Assembly: GCA_964574395.1 (NCBI GenBank)
Contig: CAZNNL010000016.1
Span: 1-39,019, forward strand
From: JAXGQD01 sp964574395
GTDB lineage: Bacteria; Bacillota; Clostridia; Saccharofermentanales; Fastidiosipilaceae
Reading direction: 5' to 3'
Length of the DNA: 39,019 nucleotides
Positions within the stretch are counted from its first letter, which is position 1. Every line of letters begins with the position of its first letter. Positions 16,784 to 25,712 of the stretch are shown piece by piece. Below the pieces are notes generated by a model. The model made no database searches and had not been told where the DNA came from. It saw nothing but the letters and a program-made list of their open reading frames with translations. The translations under genes and the position numbers were made by a program.

Positions 16784-19700
16784 ATGAGAAAAATAAACCC
16801 CTCGCAATCTGACAACGGAAAAGCTGGGAAAGAACAGAATAACGCCAAACAAGATAAGAGTAGTCAAGCAGGTCAGGCTTCGATTAGGAAGCCGGTTTTG
16901 CCAAGCTCAAATGTAGATGAAGCCCCCAAACCACGTGCACCTCAAATTCGACCAGTACAAGTTGCTGCAGAGGAATCCTCGGCGCATATTAGAAAGCCCG
17001 ACTTGCGCTCAGCAGAAAACAAGGCTGAGCAGACGCCCCAAGTAGCACAAGTGCGTGAACCTAAGCCTTTTGTTCGTGCAGCGAAAACTAGCACGTCTGA
17101 AGAAACAACTCCACCACTTGTGGCGGAGCGAAATCGTGTTGCGAAACCTGCAACCATGGCGCCCCAAACAGAGAAAACTGGGGAAAAATTCGATTTTTCC
17201 AAAGTGCAGTCCTCGGTTAAAGGGTTCTCAGAATCAATCAAACAAAAAATGGCAGATGCTAAAGAACGCACGCTTGAAAAAAGGAAAGCAGCTGCCGAGG
17301 CGGCTAAGGCACAGCGAGAACTAGAAAACCCGTCAGTCCCTTTGTCCCCTTTCGCGGCATCTAAAAAGAGTCGTAAGGTTGAAACGCCATCAGCCATTGA
17401 GACCGTGGCTCCTGCAGCAATCGCCAGCCAAGCGCTTCCCAAACGGCCGCGTAATGCACAAGCTACCGCGCCTCGTAGACGAGCGCAGGCTCTGCCAGCT
17501 GAATTAAAACCCAAGCAACGTCCGGCGCATGCCGTACCATCATCCACTGAGTCAGATCTCATTTATCAAAAACCTGCTTCAAAGCAAGCCGTAGTGCGTC
17601 AAGACGATGCGCTTCATCCTGTCTTTGGCATGTCTAGATTGAATGAGCCGGGTAAAAGGCCGCGTTCCAAACGGGAAGTAAACCGCGAGCTCAGTAATCT
17701 GCGCAACGAACTCAAACGCCATGTGAAAGGAAAGCCCTCTCGTCCTGTACATATGATGAGTGTCCCTGCCATTATTGGGCGCAGCATCGGGCGTGTAATA
17801 AAAATCGCTATATTCGTCCTCGTTTTGTCTATTCTTTTTGCCGGTGGTACTGGTGTAGGTGTGCTCATGGGTTACATCAATACGACCGTCCCTGTCGATA
17901 TGTCACAATTGAAAAGCGGTCCTCTAACTTCCTATATGTATGACCTCGATGGGAATTTATTGGCAAAATACACTGGACCGAGCAACATAGACCGCGTCGA
18001 CATCGCTTTTGACACCATCAAAGGCACCTACATTGATGATGCCTTCATCGCTATAGAGGACGAGCGCTTCTTAACGAATATTGGTATCGACCCCAAGCGT
18101 ATTGGTGGTGCAATCCTCTCCGCCCTAGCAAACGGCGGAACACCTACGCACGGTGGTTCAACGATAACTCAGCAAACGGTCAAATTGGTCACCGGTGAAG
18201 ATGATGTCTCAGCTCAGCGTAAAATCCAAGAGTGGTATAAGGCAATACTCTTGACCAACAATCTAACCAAAGACGAAATTATGGGAACGTATCTGAACCT
18301 CGTTCCGATGGGCAATTCATATGTCGGTATTGAAGCTGCTGCGCAAGGTTATTTTGGCAAAGCCGCCACCGACCTCAACCTTGAAGAATGTGCTTATCTA
18401 GCTGCCATCCCCCGTGGACCCTCGCTTTATAACCCACGTACCGAATCTGGCCTGCGTAACGGTCTGCGTCGTCAGCGCATCGTTCTGGGCAACATGTATA
18501 CCTTAGGCATGATCTCACAAGCTCAATATCGTACTGCCTTGAATACGGATTTAAAATTCATTGAAAAACCACCCGTTGTAAGTGGAACCAGTATCAATAG
18601 CTATTATGCAGAATATGCTTTACAACAAGTTATCGAAGACTATGCAGCTAAGATGGATATCACCTTTGGTGCGGCTGAAGCCTTCATCACTTCAAAAGGT
18701 GTTACCATTTATGCAGCTATGGAACCTAAAGTACAGGCCGCTATCGATCGCAACTTTAATGACGAAGATCTCTATAACTCCAATCCAGAACAATACGCAG
18801 ACAGTCCTGAAAAACCACAGTTAGGCCAGGTCATTATCAATAACCAAACAGGTACGATTGCCGGTATGGGTGGGGGAACCGGACCCAAAACTGGGAACCT
18901 TCTCTTGAATCGTGCGGTTGACATTGAACGTTCTCCTGGTTCAACCATTAAACCTTTGGCTGTTTATGCACCTGCCATTGATCAAGGTACTGTCACGGGC
19001 GCAACAGTGTTTGTGGACGAGCCAGTATATTTGTTAGGTCCTGGAACAGAACCATGGCCCAATAACTTGGGTGGCACATACTATGGTCGCGTGACCGTCC
19101 GTAATGCTGTTAAATGGTCACTTAACATCGAAGCCGCACAAGTTCTCAATACAATCGGCTCAGCAGTTGCTAAACAATATCTCTACGAAATGGGCATGGA
19201 TAGGCGCACGGACGGCGTTGATCTCGCTATGGCCATGGGTTCTTTCGACAAAGGTATGTCTCCTCTCGAAGTTGCAGGAGGTTACTATTGCCTCGCCAAT
19301 AACGGCATGTACTCCAAACCTCTAGCCTATACCAAAGTTTTAGCACACGACGGTAGCGTCTTGCTGGAAGGCAAACCTCAGTTTACACAAGTGTTTAAGC
19401 CTGAAACTGCTTATATGATGACCTCGATTTTGCGTGAAACACTCTTAGGTAGAACTTCTAGCTTTGGCTATACTGGTACAGCAGCCTATACAATTGGTTT
19501 AATCAGTAACGCTAATGGCGAAGATATTTATACCGTTGGTAAGTCTGGTACGACAGAGCATAACTGGGACCGTTGGTTCTCTGGCTACTCCCCGTACTAT
19601 TCAACTTCGGTCTGGTATGGTTTTGACACACCAACCGTGTTAAATGAAAACAGTGCCGACTTTCGCTCACCCGAGTATGTCTTCAGAAACACGATGAACG

Positions 19701-19978
19701 AAATACATGCTGATTTAGCGCCGCGTGATTTTGAAAGACCGGCCACGATAATCAGCCTGGAGATTTGTAACCAATCTGGATTTATTGCTAATCCACAATG
19801 TTATGGCGGAGGGCATGTGCAGACGGAATATTTCGATGTGAACAGCGACGCTACCCCAAAAACTAACTGTAACATTCACGGCTATGTGGCACCTGCACCA
19901 GCCGCGACTGCACCAGCAGCTACAGAACCTGCCGCACCTGCTCCAGAAGCCCCGGCTCCTGAAGTGCCTGTTGGCTAA
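16784..19978 (+). CDS. Class A penicillin-binding protein (transglycosylase-transpeptidase)
   Basis: A bifunctional peptidoglycan synthase, 1064 residues. A cytoplasmic N-terminal region of about 335 residues rich in Lys, Ala, Pro and Gln precedes one membrane helix (about 337-362). The GT51 glycosyltransferase domain has AIEDERFLTNIGID (catalytic Glu near 424), GGSTITQQ and the QRKIQEWYKAI motif. The transpeptidase has S720-T-I-K723 (SxxK), S779-L-N781 (SxN) and K920-S-G-T (KTG-type). A C-terminal Ala/Pro/Glu-rich tail ends the protein. The cytoplasmic extension is several times longer than usual for the class. AAGGA precedes the ATG. The gene is monocistronic and ends at a strong terminator. 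Confidence 0.95.
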   Translation: MRKINPSQSDNGKAGKEQNNAKQDKSSQAGQASIRKPVLPSSNVDEAPKPRAPQIRPVQVAAEESSAHIRKPDLRSAENKAEQTPQVAQVREPKPFVRAAKTSTSEETTPPLVAERNRVAKPATMAPQTEKTGEKFDFSKVQSSVKGFSESIKQKMADAKERTLEKRKAAAEAAKAQRELENPSVPLSPFAASKKSRKVETPSAIETVAPAAIASQALPKRPRNAQATAPRRRAQALPAELKPKQRPAHAVPSSTESDLIYQKPASKQAVVRQDDALHPVFGMSRLNEPGKRPRSKREVNRELSNLRNELKRHVKGKPSRPVHMMSVPAIIGRSIGRVIKIAIFVLVLSILFAGGTGVGVLMGYINTTVPVDMSQLKSGPLTSYMYDLDGNLLAKYTGPSNIDRVDIAFDTIKGTYIDDAFIAIEDERFLTNIGIDPKRIGGAILSALANGGTPTHGGSTITQQTVKLVTGEDDVSAQRKIQEWYKAILLTNNLTKDEIMGTYLNLVPMGNSYVGIEAAAQGYFGKAATDLNLEECAYLAAIPRGPSLYNPRTESGLRNGLRRQRIVLGNMYTLGMISQAQYRTALNTDLKFIEKPPVVSGTSINSYYAEYALQQVIEDYAAKMDITFGAAEAFITSKGVTIYAAMEPKVQAAIDRNFNDEDLYNSNPEQYADSPEKPQLGQVIINNQTGTIAGMGGGTGPKTGNLLLNRAVDIERSPGSTIKPLAVYAPAIDQGTVTGATVFVDEPVYLLGPGTEPWPNNLGGTYYGRVTVRNAVKWSLNIEAAQVLNTIGSAVAKQYLYEMGMDRRTDGVDLAMAMGSFDKGMSPLEVAGGYYCLANNGMYSKPLAYTKVLAHDGSVLLEGKPQFTQVFKPETAYMMTSILRETLLGRTSSFGYTGTAAYTIGLISNANGEDIYTVGKSGTTEHNWDRWFSGYSPYYSTSVWYGFDTPTVLNENSADFRSPEYVFRNTMNEIHADLAPRDFERPATIISLEICNQSGFIANPQCYGGGHVQTEYFDVNSDATPKTNCNIHGYVAPAPAATAPAATEPAAPAPEAPAPEVPVG

Positions 19979-20004
19979 TTGAACGTTTAGTTTTGTGCCT
20001 ACAT

Positions 20005-20035
20005 AAAAAAGGAAGGGTTCATCCCTTCCTTTTTT
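20005..20035. terminator. Strong bidirectional terminator after the PBP gene
   Basis: GGAAGGG (20011-20017) pairs with CCCTTCC (20023-20029) over a 5-base loop; A6 and T6 flank it, so it works as an intrinsic terminator on either strand. It serves the PBP gene and can back up termination of proB. Confidence 0.92.
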
Positions 20036-20060
20036 ATCACAAGATGCGCTTTTAGGGACT

Positions 20061-20194
20061 TTGGAATTGCAAAAAAGACGCTCCATCAAGCCCTACCTTG
20101 ATACAGCGGATTTTTTGCTACAAATCCGCCTTGGAATTGCAAAAAAGACGCTCCATCAAACTCTACCTTGATACAGCGGATTTTTTGCTACAAA
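20061..20194. repeat. Doubled palindromic repeat between PBP and proB
   Basis: Two units with a 70-base period (20061-20124 and 20131-20194). Each is an imperfect hairpin with ~21-base arms (20069-20089 with 20098-20118; 20139-20159 with 20168-20188) and an 8-base loop. The arms end in A6 and T6 runs (GCAAAAAAGACGCT / AGCGGATTTTTTGC). A related doublet lies at 28737-28877. Both doublets sit between convergent genes, so they may act as extra terminators as well as being mobile REP-like elements. Confidence 0.88.
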
Positions 20195-20209
20195 AGGTCA
20201 CACAAAAAC

Positions 20210-21013
20210 TTAATTCGCTTTAAACCAGGTTCCGATTTCTTCGCCATCTAGAATGCGATTGACGTCGTTGGGTTTGTTGCCGTGTGCGATAATCATGTCG
20301 ATTCCGGCTTCGGTGGCGACTTTTGCCGCATTCAATTTAGAAATCATACCGCCTGTACCGCGCCACGAACCTTGCCCACCCGCAGTAAGCATGATGTCGT
20401 CGTCAATAACGTCTACTTCAGAGATAAAACGTGCATCTTCATTCAAATGCGGATCACAATCATACAAGCCCTCAATATCCGACAACAAAATCAAAGTATC
20501 CGCTTTGATAATACGTGCAACAATTGCAGACAAGCTATCATTATCCCCAAAGGTGCCATTAAACATCACTTCAGTCGTTGAAACGGTATCGTTCTCGTTG
20601 ACGATGGGCAAAACATCCAATTCGAGTAAAGCCTCAAAGGTATTGGTAATATTATCCAAAGTCAAAGGATCATCGACGTCACCGCGCGTCATCAAAATCT
20701 GCGCACAATTTTGGTCATACTCCGCCAGAAAACGACTGTAGATATTCATCAGGTCAACTTGCCCAATCGCAGCAATCGCCTGTTTTTCACGCAGGCTATG
20801 AGGCCTCTCAGAAATCCTTAAGCGGTGTAAGCCAACAGCAATTGCACCAGAAGTAACCAGTATCACTTCCCTACCCTTGTGTTTTTGATTCACCAACATC
20901 CTACATAGATGTTCTAGGTTTTCTAAATTCAGAGCACCATTATGATGGGTAATCGTTGATGTGCCAACTTTCACCACTAAGCGTTTGGTCTCTGTTAAAT
21001 GCGACCTGTTCAT
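20210..21013 (-). CDS. proB: Glutamate 5-kinase, short form without PUA domain
   Basis: Phosphorylates L-glutamate with ATP, the first step of proline synthesis. I start it at the ATG at 21013 (267 residues), which has AAAGGAT 7 bases upstream; longer in-frame extensions lack a site. The amino-acid-kinase fold shows VVKVGTSTIT, VTSGAIAVG, PIVNENDTVS, FGDNDSLSA and GTGGMISKLNAA. The RNA-binding-like PUA domain of the ~370-residue ProB (E. coli type) is absent; streptococcal ProB has the same short length, so this is not a truncation. No proA is adjacent, which is unusual because the two are often paired. Confidence 0.93.
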   Translation of the reverse strand: MNRSHLTETKRLVVKVGTSTITHHNGALNLENLEHLCRMLVNQKHKGREVILVTSGAIAVGLHRLRISERPHSLREKQAIAAIGQVDLMNIYSRFLAEYDQNCAQILMTRGDVDDPLTLDNITNTFEALLELDVLPIVNENDTVSTTEVMFNGTFGDNDSLSAIVARIIKADTLILLSDIEGLYDCDPHLNEDARFISEVDVIDDDIMLTAGGQGSWRGTGGMISKLNAAKVATEAGIDMIIAHGNKPNDVNRILDGEEIGTWFKAN

Positions 21014-21175
21014 GACTAAAATCCTTTCGACATCTTTCTCAACCGCTAGAATAATGATGCTGGCAAAATAAAGCAAGCCCAGGGCCGCCCCACTTTAAGC
21101 AATTCTTAAGACAAGTTTCATGAAAAGCTTAGAATTATGCCTTGGTTTCGCCTTTCTCTCGCTCTGCTCTATCGC

Positions 21176-21181
21176 TATAAT
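21176..21181 (+). promoter_or_regulatory. -10 box upstream of the dCMP deaminase gene
   Basis: A perfect TATAAT, with no good -35 box at the expected spacing, 38 bases before the start codon. It would drive the deaminase and the P-type ATPase together. Confidence 0.4.
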
Positions 21182-21219
21182 GGTTCATAAATGCTTAAAC
21201 CAAAACATTGGAGGTTAAC

Positions 21220-21714
21220 ATGCCAAAACGTAGTAATTATATTTCCTGGGATGAATATTTCATGGGCGTCGCCTTACTGGCAGCCGAGCGAAGCAAAGAT
21301 CCAAACACACAAGTGGGTGCTTGCATCGTTAACAAAGATAAAAAAATCATCTCAACGGGTTACAACGGCATGCCACGCGGAACCTCTGACGATGACGTTT
21401 CATGGGAACGCGAAGGGGCTTACGAAGAAACAAAATACCCTTACGTTTGTCACGCTGAACTCAACGCCATTCTTAATAATCCTGGCACCAGCCTTGCCGG
21501 ATGTAGTATTTATGTAGCGCTATTCCCTTGCAATGAATGCGCTAAAGCGATTATTCAATCTGGCATCAGCGAAGTCGTTTACCTTTCAGACAAATATGCA
21601 GATGCACCCGCAACGCTTGTTTCCAAACGCATGTTAGATCGTGCTGGCGTTACGCTAAGACGATTAGAGCCCCATCTCAAAAGCCTCACGCTCAGCTATG
21701 AGGTTGAGTCTTAA
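21220..21714 (+). CDS. comEB: Deoxycytidylate (dCMP) deaminase, ComEB-like
   Basis: Converts dCMP to dUMP for thymidylate synthesis. The ATG at 21220 follows GGAGG with 5 bases between; an in-frame ATG 12 bases earlier falls before that site. It has 164 residues. Zinc ligands are His and two Cys in CHAELNAI and PCNECAK, with the catalytic Glu in HAE. GYNGMPRG is the substrate-loop motif typical of dCMP rather than cytidine deaminases. The name comEB comes from the B. subtilis late-competence operon, but comEB itself is not needed for uptake there. Its stop overlaps the next start by one base (TAATG). Confidence 0.92.
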   Translation: MPKRSNYISWDEYFMGVALLAAERSKDPNTQVGACIVNKDKKIISTGYNGMPRGTSDDDVSWEREGAYEETKYPYVCHAELNAILNNPGTSLAGCSIYVALFPCNECAKAIIQSGISEVVYLSDKYADAPATLVSKRMLDRAGVTLRRLEPHLKSLTLSYEVES

Positions 21715-24413
21715 TGACAAGGTTGAAACTTAGAAAGCGTGCGCGCAATCGATTAATACGTAAAGCGCGCGTCAGCCGACCCATTCGCTCAAAAAACAAG
21801 CGACTTTTGCATTACGAAAAGCGAGTTGAGGATCTGCTTGAAGAAACCGCCGTTCCGCCTATTGCAGACACTGCACTCAGCACTTACACAGGTTTGAGTC
21901 ATGCAGAAGCCAAGCACTTGCTTGCCAGTGGCAAAGGCAACCTCGCTCTCAAAAAGCCAACACGCAGCACCTTTCAAATCCTCATCGATAATATCTTCAC
22001 CTACTTTAACTTCATCAATGCAGCCCTCGGTGTGGTTGTCCTGATTATCAGTCTGAAGAATCCTGTCTACTTTCGCAATATGCTATTTATGGGAGTAGTT
22101 GTTGTCAATACCGCCACCAGTGCACTACAAGAGATTAGTGCCAAACGTACCATAGACAAATTGTCCATTCTAACTGAGCCACACGCGGAAGTGGTCCGAA
22201 GCGGTGAACAAATTACGATTCCGGTAGAAGAAATCGTACCAGGAGACCTCCTCCATGTTTCCGCAGGTCAGCAGATAGTCATCGACGGCCGTGTCGTTAG
22301 CGCTGACGGTTTAGAAGTGGATGAATCCTTGTTGACGGGAGAATCTGATCCCATTCGCAAGCGCGATGCAGATGCGGTCTTGTCCGGATCGGTGGCGATG
22401 GCAGGGTCAGGTAATATCGTGGTGGATAAGGTGTCACGCGATACTTTTGCCGCACGCATTACCTTGGAAGCCCAATCCGAGAAAAACCAAACCTCAGCCT
22501 TAATGCGCGGCCTCAATAAGCTTTTGAAGTACGTCTCTTATGTCCTGTTTCCATTGGGGATTATTCTTTTTGCCAAACTCTTTCTAACCACAAATGGTGG
22601 AACCTTGGTGCGCGAGCAAGTGACGACCGTCGGGCTTTTGATTTCCATGTTGCCTGAAGGGCTGATTCTGCTGACTTCCATGGCTTTGGCTGCTTCGATT
22701 GTTGTGCTTGGTCAGAAAATGGCACTGGTTCAGACTATGCCTAGCATCGAAACGCTGGCACGCGTCGATGTGCTCTGTCTTGATAAAACGGGAACCATCA
22801 CAAGTGGCGAAATGCGTCTCTTTTCGGTCGTCGATCTAGAAAGCAAGACTTTTACGCTTAGTTCTGATGAAATAGATCTTAATACGTTTGGCAAAACCCT
22901 CCCCGATTTCGAACCATCCCCTCACCCCAATCCCGAGCTAGAGCATGCTCTCCAGGAATACTGCAGTCATTTCCCTTCCGGAAACGCCACGCAAACCGCC
23001 CTGAACCAATATTTTTCTAAGAGTGATTCCCAAGAAAATCTCACTTGGAAAAGAGAATTGCACATGGCTTTTTCTTCCCAACGCAAATGGTCCTGTGTTA
23101 GTTTTGAAAACCAAGGCACATGGTACATCGGTGCGGCGGAAAAATTATTTACAGATCACGTTTTAGGAGAGCTTCGTCCGCTAATCGAGAAAATCGCCTC
23201 TTTAGGCTATCGCGTTTTGACTTTAGCGCACAGCCCACAGCAACTACAAGAATCTGATCTCGATAGTGAAAATCCACTCTTGGAGACTGTGCCTAAAGCC
23301 CTCCTGATTGTGGCGGACGAGATTAGAAGCGACGTCGCACAAACTTTCGACTATTTTCGTCAGCAAAACGTCACCATCAAAATCATCTCCGGCGACCACC
23401 CGTACACCGTTGAAGGCATAGCCAAGCGTGCCGGTATCGCTGGTTTCGATAGCCTCATCGACATGAGCCAAATCGAAGAATCCGCTGACCTCAGCGAAAT
23501 CGCTGAAAAGTATCAGCTCTTTGGAAGGGTCTCTCCTTTTCAAAAACGCGCCCTCTTGAAAGCTTTGAAAGGGAACGGACACACTGTTGCCATGACTGGT
23601 GACGGCGTCAATGATGTGCTTGCTCTGAAAGATGCGGATTGCGGTGTGGCTATGGCCTCCGGTTCAGAAGCCGCCAGAGCGGCTGCAGATATTGTCCTCA
23701 TGGACAATAAAATGAGCGTTATGGTGGATGCCGTGTACGAGGGCAGAAGGGTTATCAACAATATTCAGCGTATTGCACCACTCTTTTTGATAAAGACGAC
23801 ATATGCATCTGTTTTTGCTTTGCTAATGTTGATATTGCCGATGAGTTTTCCAATTTTACCCATTCAAGGTTCGTTAATCGGTTCTGTCACCGTTGGTATT
23901 CCCGGGTTCTTCTTAGCCCTCAAACCTAATCGTGAGCGTGTGAGCGGAACATTTTTGGCCAATGTCGTACCCTTGGCTCTACCGCCTGGAATTAGTGCTG
24001 CTATTTCATTAATAGTTGCTGTATTCCTGAGTAAACCACTTGGCCTTAGTTCAGCAGAATTATCTACCGTATCGATGATTATTCTCATCTATATCAGCCT
24101 TCTCGCGCTTTATGTCGCATCTCAGCCTTTCGACTGGATTAAGGTCGTACTCTTTGTCGTGTGTGTGACGGTACCCTTTATCGCCATTGCCTTTTTCCCT
24201 GGCTTATTTATGCTGGCATTCCCTCCCGGAAGCGAGTGGCTTTATTTTGCCGGACTTATCGCCTTTACTGTTCTATCAACAGAGTTGCTGTATAGACTGT
24301 TTAGAACCGCGCAAATACGCAAATTAATCCGTCAGAAGTTTGGCTTGTCGCGAGAGGATTTATTAATCGAAGCCAGTAACGCACGGGGCACAGAAATTAA
24401 TCAACGTGTCTAA
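21714..24413 (+). CDS. P-type cation-transporting ATPase, CtpE-like
   Basis: An 899-residue P-type ATPase with a basic N terminus (about 25 residues rich in Arg and Lys). Actuator motif T208-G-E-S; phosphorylation site D357-K-T-G-T; hinge G629-D-G-V-N-D634. The helix before the phosphorylation site carries PEGL instead of the CPC of heavy-metal pumps or the usual PEGLP of SERCA, the pattern of mycobacterial CtpE, which is reported to move calcium. About ten membrane helices are visible, with six after the P domain. It is translationally coupled to the dCMP deaminase, with no evident functional link. Its 3' end overlaps the MFS gene by 17 bases. The ion is inferred. Confidence 0.85.
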   Translation: MTRLKLRKRARNRLIRKARVSRPIRSKNKRLLHYEKRVEDLLEETAVPPIADTALSTYTGLSHAEAKHLLASGKGNLALKKPTRSTFQILIDNIFTYFNFINAALGVVVLIISLKNPVYFRNMLFMGVVVVNTATSALQEISAKRTIDKLSILTEPHAEVVRSGEQITIPVEEIVPGDLLHVSAGQQIVIDGRVVSADGLEVDESLLTGESDPIRKRDADAVLSGSVAMAGSGNIVVDKVSRDTFAARITLEAQSEKNQTSALMRGLNKLLKYVSYVLFPLGIILFAKLFLTTNGGTLVREQVTTVGLLISMLPEGLILLTSMALAASIVVLGQKMALVQTMPSIETLARVDVLCLDKTGTITSGEMRLFSVVDLESKTFTLSSDEIDLNTFGKTLPDFEPSPHPNPELEHALQEYCSHFPSGNATQTALNQYFSKSDSQENLTWKRELHMAFSSQRKWSCVSFENQGTWYIGAAEKLFTDHVLGELRPLIEKIASLGYRVLTLAHSPQQLQESDLDSENPLLETVPKALLIVADEIRSDVAQTFDYFRQQNVTIKIISGDHPYTVEGIAKRAGIAGFDSLIDMSQIEESADLSEIAEKYQLFGRVSPFQKRALLKALKGNGHTVAMTGDGVNDVLALKDADCGVAMASGSEAARAAADIVLMDNKMSVMVDAVYEGRRVINNIQRIAPLFLIKTTYASVFALLMLILPMSFPILPIQGSLIGSVTVGIPGFFLALKPNRERVSGTFLANVVPLALPPGISAAISLIVAVFLSKPLGLSSAELSTVSMIILIYISLLALYVASQPFDWIKVVLFVVCVTVPFIAIAFFPGLFMLAFPPGSEWLYFAGLIAFTVLSTELLYRLFRTAQIRKLIRQKFGLSREDLLIEASNARGTEINQRV

Positions 24414-25566
24414 CTTTTTCTAGCCTAAAGATTGCAATAAACATAAATACAAAGAGCACGGCGATAAAGTATGGGTAGATCTCGTAACCAATGAATTTAC
24501 TTAGCCAACCAAAAATAGGCGGAACTATTGTCGCACCTGTAAAAGCAGAAGCTACCTGGATGCCAATCATTGACTGTGAACGCGCTGCACCGAAGTTCCG
24601 TGGTGTATCTTGTAAAAGTGATGGGAAAATCGGAGCACAACCAAAGCCCAGTAAAAACAAGGCAATCTGCAAATAACCATTGCTCAGTGGCATCATAGTC
24701 ATCACGATGCTAACAAAAATAAAAACGATTCCTAATCGAACCATTTTTTTGGTGCTCAATTTAAAGGTAAAAAAGCCTCCCAGAAAACGACCCAGCGTAA
24801 TGCCTACATAGAAAAGCGAAACCCATTTCGAGGCGGTAATCTCATCGAGGCCACGCACTAAAACCATATAGGTGCCAGCCCACAACCCTGCCATACTTTC
24901 AATGCCACAATAGGCAAAAAACGAAAGCAGAGCTGATTTTGCACCTGGGATACGGAGCCGTTCAACAATAGACAAAACCTCTTGCTCAACTAAAGTTGGT
25001 GTATTCGCACTCGTCCCAACTTTATCCCATAAACCGCGTGTAAAGAATATCAGCACCACCACAAGGGCTTGTGCGATTCCTACAATCAGGTAGCCCATTC
25101 TCCATGAGTCAAGGCGTGACAGCGAAAAGGACATAATCAAAGGACTGATAAAAGCACCGATTCCCCAGAAACAATGTAACCAGTTCATATGTCTTGCTTT
25201 ATAATGCAAAGCCACGTAATTGTTGAGCGTCGCATCAATCGCACCAGCACCAAAGCCCATGGGTATAGCCATCAAACAAAGAAATAGCAGATTGGGTGCA
25301 ATCGCATTGCCAACTAAACTTAGAGAAGATAATAGAACTGCGAAATTCACAACCTTGGCTGTACCAAATCTACGTACCAAGCGGTCAGACATCAAACTCG
25401 AAACAATAGTAAAGCCCGAAACAATTAGCGAGATGACGCCCGCCAAAGATGCGTCAACATTAAAATCCAGATACATGCTAGGCCACGCAGAACCAAGCAA
25501 TGCAACCGGCAAGCCGACGCTGATAAAACTCAAATAAATAATAATTAGTACAAGTGTGGTAACCAT
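24397..25566 (-). CDS. Major facilitator superfamily transporter
   Basis: 389 residues with twelve predicted membrane helices. The loop between helices 2 and 3 has the MFS motif SDRLVRRFGTAKVV (residues about 59-72). MGFGAGAIDATLNNYVALHY and HMNWLHCFWGIGA resemble the fucose-permease (FHS) branch, so a sugar or small metabolite substrate is likely but not shown. GGAGG precedes the ATG. The 3' end overlaps the P-type ATPase gene by 17 bases. No metabolic gene is in the operon. Confidence 0.85.
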   Translation of the reverse strand: MVTTLVLIIIYLSFISVGLPVALLGSAWPSMYLDFNVDASLAGVISLIVSGFTIVSSLMSDRLVRRFGTAKVVNFAVLLSSLSLVGNAIAPNLLFLCLMAIPMGFGAGAIDATLNNYVALHYKARHMNWLHCFWGIGAFISPLIMSFSLSRLDSWRMGYLIVGIAQALVVVLIFFTRGLWDKVGTSANTPTLVEQEVLSIVERLRIPGAKSALLSFFAYCGIESMAGLWAGTYMVLVRGLDEITASKWVSLFYVGITLGRFLGGFFTFKLSTKKMVRLGIVFIFVSIVMTMMPLSNGYLQIALFLLGFGCAPIFPSLLQDTPRNFGAARSQSMIGIQVASAFTGATIVPPIFGWLSKFIGYEIYPYFIAVLFVFMFIAIFRLEKVRHVD

Positions 25567-25653
25567 TTGGCCTCCATAAACACAATCTGACCCTTATAAG
25601 ATTCTTCAGTATTATAGGGTACCAAACAAAATCAGACGCAGTTAGCAGTAAAC

Positions 25654-25700
25654 GTTCACTTGCTTATGAATAAACCGTCATTAGCTTCCTGAAAGTGAAC
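25654..25700. promoter_or_regulatory. Wide inverted repeat between MFS gene and pyrG
   Basis: GTTCACTT (25654-25661) and AAGTGAAC (25693-25700) are exact inverted copies 31 bases apart, upstream of the MFS gene on its strand and after pyrG. It may be an operator for the carrier; no regulator is adjacent. Confidence 0.3.
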
Positions 25701-25712
25701 ACGTTCTGGGAC

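Noticed and set aside
20210..21013. Truncated proB
   Set aside because: The kinase domain is complete; forms without the PUA domain are normal in streptococci and others.
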